Shown one piece after another: positions 52,190-59,721 of a stretch of DNA of 64,000 bases (positions are counted from its first letter, which is position 1; the number at the start of each line of letters is the position of its first letter). Source of the DNA: DASXKD01 sp963762735 (GTDB lineage: Bacteria > Actinomycetota > Actinomycetes > Streptosporangiales > Streptosporangiaceae); NCBI GenBank assembly GCA_963762735.1, contig CAVXMG010000004.1, positions 14,827 to 78,826 of the forward strand, in the 5' to 3' direction. A program made the translations under genes and the position numbers. The notes below the pieces were generated by a model. It was not told the origin of the DNA. It worked only from the letters and a program-made list of their open reading frames with translations, and did no database searches.

Positions 52190-53407
52190 ATCGCTGGCGA
52201 GCCGGCTCCCCGGCCTCGCGCAGCCACCGCCGCGGCCTGGCCAGCGCCCCGGCGGTACCCCCCGCCAGCCCGGCCAAGCTGACCACGGTGGTCAGCGCGG
52301 AGGCCGCGCCGGCGCCCTTTCCGGCAGGGCCAGCACTGTCAGCCCCTCGCTCACCTGCCCCGCGACCACCGCCACCGGCACCCCCGCCGACCGCGGCGGC
52401 GGCGATCACGGTGCCGCACGTCTTCCCGGTCAGCGACGTCTCGTCGAACCGTCCCTCCCCGGTAATGACCAGATCGGCGCCGGCCAGCGCCCGGTCCAGC
52501 CCCGCCAGCCGGCCCAGTTCGGCCGCCCCCGGAGTAAGAGTTCCGCGCCCCAGGCGGCGGCCAGCCCGTAACCAGTCCCGCCCGCGGCCCCGGCACCAGC
52601 GGCAGCAGGGTCACCGCCGAGCGCCTCCGCCAGCCGGGCCAGCCCCGCCTCCAGCCGCGCGATCTGCGCCCCGTCCGCCCCCTTCTGCGGCCCGAACACC
52701 GCCGCCGCCCCCCGCGGTCCCAGCAACGGAGCAGTGACATCGGTCAGGCAGGTCACCCCGCCCCCAGGCGGCGCCCGCAGCCCGCCCAGGTCCGCCCGCG
52801 CCAGTTCGGCCAGCGCCCCGCCGCCCGGCGGGAAGCGGGCGACCGCGGCGTCGAGGAACCGGGCCCCCAGCGCGCGCCAGCGCCCCGGTCCCCCCGTCGG
52901 TGGACGCCGAACCGCCGAGCCCGACCAGGATCCGTCCCACCCCCGCATCCAGGGCGCGGCCCAGGAGCTCACCCAGCCCGGTCGTCTGCGCCCCCATCGG
53001 GTCCGGCCGCGCCAGCAACGGCAGCCCACTAGCCCGCGCCAATTCCACGACGGCCGTGCCGACCCGAGCTTGCGCAGGGCGGTCGGTGGGCCACCTGGCC
53101 GCGGAGTTCTGTCCGCGGCCAGGTGACCCGCCGGGCGTCCCCATCGTCTCCCCGACCGGGGCAGTTCCAGCCAGCGGGCAGTCGACCGGAGCGCACCGCC
53201 AGGGCCGGTGACCTTGGCCCGGTGCCAGCGCGCCCCGGGCACCGTAGCCGCCAGCACGTCCAGGGTTCCCTCGCCGCCGTCGGCCAGCGGCAGCCGGGTC
53301 ACCTGGTCCCCCGGCCGCACGCTGAGCCACCCCTCGGCCAGCGCGGCCGCGACCGCGGCGGCCCCGAGGCTGCCCTTGAACGAGTCGGGCGCGATCAGCA
53401 CCCGCAC
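52190..53407 (-). pseudogene. glycerate kinase, multiply frameshifted
   Basis: The segments of a GlxK/GarK-type glycerate 2-kinase are present in order but spread over all frames. VLIAPDSFKGSLGAAAVAAA, PLADGGEGTLDVLAAT and STARWLELP run from GTG 53407. A hairpin-bearing insertion follows. Then VGTAVVELARASGLPLLARP, ILVGLGGSASTDGG; a one-base change leads to ALGARFLDAAV and LTDVTAPLLGPRGAAAVFGP; a later shift gives AGADLVITGEGRFDETSLTG; then VPVAVVAGQVSEG; finally ALTTVVSLAGLAGGTAGALA. At least four frameshifts plus the insertion make it non-functional as read. It follows adk on the same strand. Confidence 0.8.
53084..53133. repeat. long hairpin element with AGTTCTGT loop, copy 2
   Basis: CACCTGGCCGCGG (53092-53104) pairs with CCGCGGCCAGGTG (53113-53125) around AGTTCTGT; CGGTGGG/CCCGCCG extends the stem with one G-T pair. 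It interrupts the glycerate kinase between the LELP and VGTAVVELA segments, inside an insertion of about 93 bases bounded by GGTCGG on each side (read on the minus strand). Confidence 0.75.
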
Positions 53408-53439
53408 GGCGGTCGCCCCGGCCCTAACTCGCCACGGCC

Positions 53440-54105
53440 CTAGCTGGCGGCAGCGTTTCCCGGCTTGTACGGCGGCAGCCCGAGCTTGTCCCTGATGGCC
53501 TGCTGGACCTCGTCCTTACCGGGGGTAGCGTCGATGACCGCGACGTACTCCTTGCGGCGGAACAGGTCGAGCACCGGGTCGGTCTTCTCGTGATAGTCGC
53601 GCAGCCGCACGACCAGGGCCTCCTCGGTGTCGTCCTCCCGGGTGACCAGGCTGCCCCCGCATACGTCGCAGATGCCCTCTTCCTCCGGGCGGCCCTGGAT
53701 GAGGTTGTAGTCCATCCCGCAACCGGTGCACAGGCGCCGGGCCAGTACCCGGCGGCGAACCTCGGCATCGGGCAGTTCGAGGTGGATGACCCCGTCGATG
53801 TCGTAGCTCTCCACGAAGAACTCCGCCTGCCTGAGGTTGCGCGGGAAACCGTCGATGACGAAGCCGTAGTTCCAGTCGTGCTGGGTGAGCCGCTCCGCGG
53901 TGACCGCCTCGGCCAGGTCGTCGCCGACCAGTTCCCCGCCCGCCATGATCCGGCGCACCTGGGCGCCCATCTTGGTGTGGTGCTGCACGTTCCAGCGGAA
54001 GATGTCCCCGACGCTGATATGCACCAGGTCCAGGTCAGCCGCGAGAATGCTGCCCTGAGAGCTCTTGCCGCTGCCGGGGACACCCATGATGACGTATTTC
54101 CGCAT
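53440..54105 (-). CDS. adk: adenylate kinase, zinc-lid type
   Basis: A 221-residue nucleoside monophosphate kinase: P-loop GVPGSGKSS, AMP-site HISVGDIFRW, GFVIDGFPRNLRQAEFF, and a LID domain with four cysteines (CTGCGMDYN and CDVCGG) that would bind structural zinc. It interconverts ATP, AMP and ADP. It is of a diverged branch compared with the secY-linked Adk of actinomycetes, which also usually lack the zinc lid, so it may be a second enzyme. Glycerate kinase remnant lies 32 bases downstream. Confidence 0.85.
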   Translation of the reverse strand: MRKYVIMGVPGSGKSSQGSILAADLDLVHISVGDIFRWNVQHHTKMGAQVRRIMAGGELVGDDLAEAVTAERLTQHDWNYGFVIDGFPRNLRQAEFFVESYDIDGVIHLELPDAEVRRRVLARRLCTGCGMDYNLIQGRPEEEGICDVCGGSLVTREDDTEEALVVRLRDYHEKTDPVLDLFRRKEYVAVIDATPGKDEVQQAIRDKLGLPPYKPGNAAAS

Positions 54106-54146
54106 GGAGTTACCTTCGCATACCGTGCGCCGTGCACAACCCCCGT

Positions 54147-54271
54147 GCCATTGGGGGGGTTTCAGGGGGGTCGCTCCCCCGGGCTAGCAGGGCCGCGGCC
54201 GACGCGACGGAGTCGCGGGGGCCGTAGGCCATCGGGGGGTCAGGGGGGTCGCTCCCCCGGGCTAGCAGGGC
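54147..54271 (+). repeat. REP-like elements, copies G1 and G2 in tandem
   Basis: Two adjacent units (54147-54190 and 54191-54271), each ending CTCCCCCGGGCTAGCAGGGC. In G2 the first hairpin is GCGAC-GGA-GTCGC instead of the CCGGT/ACCGG stem, yet keeps pairing. They lie between adk and the acyl-CoA synthetase and contribute the last codons and stop of the latter. Confidence 0.75.
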
Positions 54272-55788
54272 CGTGGGTCTCCCGCAGCCGCTTCTTGAGG
54301 ATCTTGCCGGTGCCGGTCCGCGGCAGTTCGCCTGGCGAACCGCACCGACTTCGGGATCTTGAACCGGGCGATCTTGCCGTCCAGGAACCGGAGCAGTTCC
54401 TCCTCGGTGGCCTGCGCGCCGGGGCGCAACACCACCACGGCCCGGCCGACCTCGCCCCACCGGGCGTCGGGTACGCCGATCACGCCGCAGTCCGCGACGG
54501 CAGGGTGCTCCCGCAGCACGTTCTCCACCTCGGCCGGGTAGACGTTCTCCCCGCCGGAGATGATCATGTCCTTGATCCGGTCCACCACGAACACGTAGCC
54601 GTCTGCGTCGGTGGTCCCCGCGTCCCCGGACCGCAGCCAGGTCCCGTTCACCAGCGCCGCTTCCGTGGCGCGCGGCTGGCCCCAGTAGCCCTGCATGACG
54701 TTGGGCCCGGCCACGACGATCTCCCCCGTTTCCCCGGCCGGGGCCGGCGTCAGGTCCGGCCGCACCACCTGCACCTCGGTGAAGAAGTGCGGCACCCCGG
54801 CGGAGCCCGCCTTGGTCTCCACGTGCGCGGCGTCGAGCAGCAGTGCTCCGGGCGAGGTCTCGGTCATCCCGTAGCCCTGGATGAATGTCAGGCCGCGGCT
54901 GGTGTAGCCGCGGATGGTGGCCTCGGGCACCGGCGCGCCGCCGCACAGCAGCATGCGCAGGCTGGACAGGTCGGCTTCGGGCCACCGTGGGTGCGCGGCC
55001 ATCGCGTCGTACACCGCGGGCACGCCGAACAGCGAGGTCACCCGGTGGCTTTCGATCAGCTCCAGGGCGCGGCCCGGCTCGAAACCTGGCTCGATCAGCA
55101 CCGCGCCGCCCTTGAGCAGGGTTGGCAGGCAGAGCATGTTCAGCGCCGCGGTGTGGAACAGCGGCGCCACGACCAGCGCGACCTCGTCCTGCCTGAAGTC
55201 GGCGTCCACCACCACGTTGAGCGCGTTCCAGGTGATGTTGCCGTGGCTGAGCGTGGCGCCCTTGGCCCCGCCCGTGGTCCCCGACGTGTACATGATCAGG
55301 CACGGGTCGTCCGGGCCGACCGGCTCGTCGAGGGCCGCGCGGGGCCCGGCGGCGAGCAGCCCGGCGTAACCGAGTTCCCCGCTGGCCGGCTCCCCCAGCG
55401 CGACCACGTCGTGGAGATCAGGCGCCGCATCCCGCAGCGCGGCCACCGTGTCCGCCAGCCCGGCACCGTAGATCAGCGTCCGGCTGCCCGAGTCGGTCAG
55501 GTGGCGGGCAAGTTCCGGCGCGGCCAGCCGGGTGTTCAGCGGGACCAGGATCGCGCCGAGGGTTCCCGCGGCGAACAGTGTCTCCAGGAACGCCGGGTGG
55601 TTGGGCCCGAGGTAGGCGACCCGGTCGCCGCGGCCGGTGCCGAGCCCGCGCAGGCCGTGCGCCAGCCGGGTGACCCGGTCGTGCATCTGGGCGTAGGTCA
55701 GCCGGTCCCCGGCATGAATGACCGCGACCCGGTCGGGGGTTCGGCGGGCGCGCCGCGCCATCCACGAGCCGACACCGTCGTTGCGCAA
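54240..55788 (-). CDS. AMP-dependent acyl-CoA synthetase, frameshift near the C-terminus
   Basis: About 515 residues of an ANL-superfamily acyl-CoA ligase: P-loop-like LIMYTSGTTGGAKGATLSHG, GYGMTETSPG, and the hinge DRIKDMIISGGENVYPAEVE. TTG start at 55788. At about 54328 the frame slips; as read the protein ends in an unrelated Arg-rich tail at 54262. One base away, ELPRTGTGKILKKRLRE, which holds the catalytic A10 lysine, continues to a stop at 54240 within a REP-like element (ending PASPGERPP). Substrate probably a medium or long acyl chain, not determinable. Confidence 0.8.
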
Positions 55789-55852
55789 CCCCGGATCCCT
55801 TTCAGCCGGTGGCCTCGTCCCCCACGGGCCGCGTAGAGCGTGATCGTGATTC

Positions 55853-56179
55853 CTAGCTGGCCCGGTTGAGCCAGCGCTCGCAGCCCCGGCGGATCTTGGG
55901 GTCGAGCGAGCCGCTGAGCACCTGCCAGTCCTGGCGCAGCAGCCGCGCGTTGACGAACCGCGCCAGATCGTTGCGACGGCCCCGGGTGAGCACGATCCCG
56001 TACAGGCTGCGGCGGCGGGCGTCGTCGGCCACGTCGAATTCGCGCAGGCCAGGCGGGCACAGGTGCCGGGGCAGCACGACCACCCCCTGCTCGGGGCCGT
56101 GCAGGTCGTCCAGGCTCTCGGGCAGCCGCCGTGCCATGGCGCCGCCCTGCCCGCGGCGGAGCCGATCCGTCAAGGACAT
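55853..56179 (-). CDS. conserved actinobacterial hypothetical protein
   Basis: A 108-residue soluble basic protein. RRLPESLDDLHGPEQGVVVL, FDVADDARR and RRNDLARFVNARLLRQDW are typical of a small family common in actinomycetes and sometimes labelled transcriptional regulator; I recognise the family but not a function. Start ATG 56179 or the internal ATG 56137 (MARRLPES). Divergent from the membrane-protein pair. Confidence 0.65.
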   Translation of the reverse strand: MSLTDRLRRGQGGAMARRLPESLDDLHGPEQGVVVLPRHLCPPGLREFDVADDARRRSLYGIVLTRGRRNDLARFVNARLLRQDWQVLSGSLDPKIRRGCERWLNRAS

Positions 56180-56263
56180 GCTCCATTATCACCGCGCGCC
56201 CCGTCTCTGCCGCGCGATCCGGCCGGGCGCGGCGGTTCCAGGTTCGAGGGCTACACTCTGGCC

Positions 56264-56695
56264 ATGCCCGGCACCGAGGCTCGCAGCTGGCGCTTCCTGA
56301 TCACACCCAGATGGCTCGCCTGGCATGCCATCATGGTCGGCTCGGTGTACGGAATGCTCGCACTTGGTGACTGGCAGTTGCACCGAGCGGAATCGGGCAA
56401 CGCGCTGAGCTGGGCGTACACCTTCGAGTGGCCGATCTTCGCGGTGTTCGCCGTGGTGTTCTGGGCCAAGACGATCCGGGACGAATTCCATCCGCCCGTC
56501 GCCACGGGCCCCGCGGACGGCGACGTCGAACTGCCCGCCGGGGCGGTTCCCGGGGCGCCGCGGCCGGGGGTGCCGGTCCCGGCCGGGGACCCGGCGACCC
56601 CCGAGGAGGCAGCGGAACTCGCCGCGTACAACGCCTACCTCGCCCGCCTGCACAGGGAAGTGAAGGGCCACGGCAAGTGGCACGGCCTGCGCTAG
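56264..56695 (+). CDS. membrane protein with two helices
   Basis: A 143-residue protein with hydrophobic segments LAWHAIMVGSVYGMLALGDW and WPIFAVFAVVFWAKTI, a Pro/Gly-rich linker and a conserved-looking C-terminal AYNAYLARLHREVKGHGKWH. TACACT at 56252-56257 lies 6 bases before the ATG, so the transcript is probably leaderless. It precedes a DUF3817 gene, a pairing common in actinomycetes; function unknown. Confidence 0.7.
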   Translation: MPGTEARSWRFLITPRWLAWHAIMVGSVYGMLALGDWQLHRAESGNALSWAYTFEWPIFAVFAVVFWAKTIRDEFHPPVATGPADGDVELPAGAVPGAPRPGVPVPAGDPATPEEAAELAAYNAYLARLHREVKGHGKWHGLR

Positions 56696-56740
56696 CAGCC
56701 GCCCGCAACCCCTAAACACAACGCCAAGGAGGTGGGGCGC

Positions 56741-57097
56741 GTGCGCCTCAACGTCACCCTGTACCGGGTGATGGCCTACATAACCGGTGTGGTTCTCATC
56801 GTGCTGTGCGTGTTCGCCATCGCCCAGGCGTTCACCGACGACAGCGCGATCGTCAACGTCATCGGCACGATCCACGGACTGCTGTACATCGTGTACCTGA
56901 TCGTCTCCTACCCGCTCACCCGCAGGCTGCGGCTGCCGCTGTGGCCGACGGTCGCGGTGCTGCTGGCCGGCACGGTTCCGGTGATGACGTTCATCGTGGA
57001 GGCCCGGATCCGGCACCGCTACATCGAGCCCGCCCTGGCGGTCACTGCGCGTTTACCGGACCAGCACGTTTCGTTTTCACTCCAGCCGCGCCGGTAG
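56741..57097 (+). CDS. DUF3817 membrane protein
   Basis: A 118-residue protein with three membrane helices (VMAYITGVVLIVLCVFAIAQ, VIGTIHGLLYIVYLIVSYPL, PTVAVLLAGTVPVMTFIVEA), the layout of the DUF3817 family. GTG 56741 with AAGGAGG eight bases upstream. The His-Gly in the second helix is conserved in the family from memory. Function unknown. Confidence 0.85.
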   Translation: MRLNVTLYRVMAYITGVVLIVLCVFAIAQAFTDDSAIVNVIGTIHGLLYIVYLIVSYPLTRRLRLPLWPTVAVLLAGTVPVMTFIVEARIRHRYIEPALAVTARLPDQHVSFSLQPRR

Positions 57098-57112
57098 CGC
57101 ATAATCCCAGGT

Positions 57113-57980
57113 ATGGCCACCGCCTTCCTCGACGCACCCGGCCCGCTGGCCTTCGCCCACCGCGGCGGTGCAGCTCACGCGCCGGAGAACTCCTGGCGCG
57201 CATTCGAGCATGCCGTGGGACTCGGCTACCGGTACCTGGAGACCGACCTGCAGGCAACCGCGGACGGGGTGCTCGTCGCCTTCCACGACAAGACCCTCAC
57301 CAGGGTCTGCGGCCAGGACGGCCAGGTGCGCAGGCTCACCCGCGCCGAACTGTCGGCCGCCCGGATCGACGGCACCGAGCCGATCCCGGTGCTGGAGGAC
57401 CTGCTCGCCGCCTGGCCCGACGTCCGGTTCAACCTCGACGTCAAGGACGTCCCCGCAATTGCGCCGCTGCCGGAGGTGCTGCGCCGCACCAACGCCTGGG
57501 ACCGGGTGTGCGTGGTGTCGTTCTCGGCGAGCCGGCTGCGGGCCACCCGCCGTGCCCTCGGCCGCCCGGTCTGCATGGCCGCCTCGCCGCTGGGCACCGC
57601 CGCGGTGCGGTTCGGCGGCCCGCGCGGCAGGCCAAGCGCAGACCCGCACGGGCCCAGGACGGCAGGGCCTTGAGCCATCGGGGGGTTTCAGGGGGGTCGC
57701 TCCCCCAGGCCAGCAGAGCCAGTGGCCGCTCACCGAATGGCTCACCCGCAGTGGGGTCCGTTGCGTCCAGGTGCCCGTTTCGATGGCCACGCCTTCATTC
57801 ATCGGCCGATCCCACGCGCTGGGACTGCAGGTGCACGCCTGGACGGTCAACGACCAGCCCAGCATGCAGCGACTGCTCGACCTGGGCGTCGACGGCATCA
57901 TGACCGACGAGACCGTGGCGCTGCGCGAGCTACTCACCGCTCGCGGCCAGTGGCACCCCCGCCTGCCTGCCGAGAGCTAA
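57113..57980 (+). pseudogene. glycerophosphodiester phosphodiesterase split by a repeat
   Basis: The N-terminal part (57113 to about 57655) is a GDPD: FAHRGGAAHAPENSWRAFEH, YLETDLQATADG and AFHDKTLTRV carry the catalytic His-Arg, Glu-Asp and His. It stops in REP-like copy H (TGA at 57671). After the element the other half continues in a different frame: LTEWLTRSGVRCVQVPVS, GLQVHAWTVNDQPSMQRLLD, GVDGIMTDETVALRELL to the stop at 57980. The insertion adds roughly 60-70 bases and a frameshift, so no full enzyme can be made. Confidence 0.85.
57660..57720 (+). repeat. REP-like element, copy H, inserted in the GDPD gene
   Basis: GCCATCGGGGGGTTTCAGGG and GGTCGCTCCCCCAGGCCAGC, matching the second hairpin and flanks of the family. 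It lies within coding sequence whose two halves are otherwise contiguous. Confidence 0.8.
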
Positions 57981-58037
57981 CTCACACCGAAGGCCGGCGA
58001 GCAGGGTCGCCCGTCCGCGGTTGGATCGGTACAGAGC

Positions 58038-58067
58038 GGGAATCTTGAACGCGTAGCCAGCGTTGAT
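58038..58067 (+). promoter_or_regulatory. SigR-type promoter of rbpA
   Basis: GGGAAT (58038-58043), 18 bases, then GTTGAT (58062-58067). This fits the GGAAT-N18-GTT consensus of the SigR/SigH oxidative-stress sigma factors, and rbpA is an established SigR target in Streptomyces. Confidence 0.75.
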
Positions 58068-58103
58068 GACGGGGAAGGCTGACCGCCTGGGAGGCAATGT
58101 CAC

Positions 58104-58481
58104 ATGGCCGAACGTGCACTACGCGGCACCCGGCTCGGAGCAACGAGCTATGAGAACGACCGTAACACGGACCTGGCGCCACGCCAGGAAATAGCTTTTG
58201 ACTGCCCTAAGGGGCACCATTTTAGCGTTCCGTTCGCGGCCGAGGCCGAGGTTCCCGCGACTTGGGAATGCCGGGTGTGCGGCGCTGTTGCGTTCACCTC
58301 TGCCGCGGACCTGCCCATCCCCAAGAAGGTCAAGCCGCCGCGCAGCCACTGGGACATGCTGCGCGAGCGCAGGTCCATCGCCGACCTGGAGCAGGTGCTG
58401 GCCGAGCGGCTGGCCCTGATCCGCGGTGATCACGGCGGCGACGGCTCGGGCCGGTCCGCTAGCGAGCGCAAGAGCGCCTAG
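58104..58481 (+). CDS. rbpA: RNA polymerase-binding protein RbpA
   Basis: A 125-residue actinobacterial transcription factor that binds the sigma subunit and stabilises the open complex. Signs: GTRLGATSYENDRNTDLAPR at the N-terminus, the zinc-type CPKGHHF/CRVCG region and the sigma-interaction domain KPPRSHWDMLRERRSIADLE near residue 80-100. ATG with GGGAGG upstream. A SigR-type promoter 36 bases upstream suggests induction by thiol-oxidative stress. Confidence 0.95.
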   Translation: MAERALRGTRLGATSYENDRNTDLAPRQEIAFDCPKGHHFSVPFAAEAEVPATWECRVCGAVAFTSAADLPIPKKVKPPRSHWDMLRERRSIADLEQVLAERLALIRGDHGGDGSGRSASERKSA

Positions 58482-58486
58482 TTTCC

Positions 58487-59272
58487 CTAGTCCGGAGGGA
58501 CGATCTCGCGGATCCCGCCGCTGGCGGGCCGTCGGCGGAACCGGCGGCTGCGGCCGGTGAGGCCCCAGACCGTGACCCGCCATAGCGCCTCCACCACGAT
58601 GGCCCGGCTCATCTTGGACGTGCCGTGGACCCGTTCGACGAACGTGATCGGCACCTCCACCACCCGCAGCCCCGCTCGTATCGCGCGCATCGCCAGGTCG
58701 ATCTGGAAGCAGTACCCCTGGGACTCCACCTCGTCAAGCGCGATGGCGCGCAGCGTGGCAGCCCGGTAGGCGCGGTAGCCGCCGGTGGCGTCCTTGATCG
58801 CTATGCCCAGCATCAGCCGGGCATAGGTGTTGCCGCCGCGCGACAGCAGCTCACGTGACTTCGGCCAGTTGCGCACCGTGCCTCCCGCCACCCAGCGGGA
58901 GCCGAGCACCAGGTCCGCGCTCTTGAGCGCGTCAAGCAGGAGCGGGAGTTCCTCCGGCTGGTGCGAACCGTCGGCGTCCATCTCGACCAGCACGTCGTAA
59001 CCCTCGGCCAGGGCCCAGCGGAAGCCCGCGATGTAGGCGGCGCCGAGGCCCGCCTTCTGGGTACGGTGCAGCACATGGACGTGGCTGTCCTCGGCGGCGA
59101 GCTTGTCGGCGATCTCGCCGGTGCCGTCCGGGCTGTTGTCGTCCACGATCAGCAGGTCGGCGTCTGGCACGGCGCGGCGGATCCGGCCCGCCGTCGTCTC
59201 GACATTGGCGCGCTCGTTGTAGGTGGGGATGACGACGGCAACACGCCCCGTGGGCCGCCCGCTCCCGTCCAT
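58487..59272 (-). CDS. ppm1: polyprenol monophosphomannose synthase
   Basis: About 261 residues of a GT2 glycosyltransferase of the dolichol-phosphate mannose synthase type: VAVVIPTYNERANVE, LIVDDNSPDGTGEIAD, the DXD-type VEMDADGSHQPEEL, and GYCFQIDLAMRAIRAG near the end. It transfers mannose from GDP-mannose to polyprenyl phosphate for mannolipids or protein mannosylation. No lipoprotein N-acyltransferase (Lnt/Ppm2) domain is attached. ATG 59272 is preferred; a longer frame begins at 59326. Converges on rbpA, 5 bases apart. Confidence 0.88.
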   Translation of the reverse strand: MDGSGRPTGRVAVVIPTYNERANVETTAGRIRRAVPDADLLIVDDNSPDGTGEIADKLAAEDSHVHVLHRTQKAGLGAAYIAGFRWALAEGYDVLVEMDADGSHQPEELPLLLDALKSADLVLGSRWVAGGTVRNWPKSRELLSRGGNTYARLMLGIAIKDATGGYRAYRAATLRAIALDEVESQGYCFQIDLAMRAIRAGLRVVEVPITFVERVHGTSKMSRAIVVEALWRVTVWGLTGRSRRFRRRPASGGIREIVPPD

Positions 59273-59326
59273 AGCTGTCAAGCTCCCTGCCTGCCCAGTG
59301 CCTACGATCCCTGCCATGCGCGGCAC

Positions 59327-59721
59327 GCGCCGCCACTGCCCGGCGGTGGGCGTCCCTGCAGGTTACCCTGCGACCCGGAGTCCGGGCCGACCGGTGTCAA
59401 TATGCCTCTGGGGGCCGGTCCGGGCCGGTGCACGCGGGGCTGGGCCCTGTTCCCGGCCGGGCCCGCAGCGGTACGATTGAGCCCTTCTCAGGTGAGGGGC
59501 GGCATGACAGCAGTGTCAGGCGCACGGCAACGATGACCTTGCCGCGCACCGGGGCCACCGGACTGGCTACTCACCATCACCCGGCATGCCGCCGCCCGCA
59601 TCCCCCGACGCCCCGTGCCCTGGACCGCATCGAGTGGTTGCGACCGATGCCCGAACGCTCAGGCTGGGGCGGATAACGCCCAGTCGCCCCAAGCAGTGAT
59701 CTTTCCGCAGGAGGTTCAGCG
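59327..59721 (+). other. 395-base gene-free region upstream of acs
   Basis: No supported gene. A possible -10 TACGAT lies at 59472-59477 without a good -35. CAGGAGG at 59708-59714 is the ribosome site of the first acs. The length suggests a long acs leader, but I see no riboswitch-like structure I can name. Confidence 0.4.

Noticed and set aside
54140..54275. Array-like repeats near 54.2 kb considered as a CRISPR
   Set aside because: Only two units, unequal, each a pair of G/C hairpins with no unique spacers; same sequence occurs singly elsewhere.
56240..56250. GGTTCGAGGGC considered as a tRNA T-loop
   Set aside because: No acceptor stem, anticodon arm or CCA context around it; no tRNA supported anywhere in the window.
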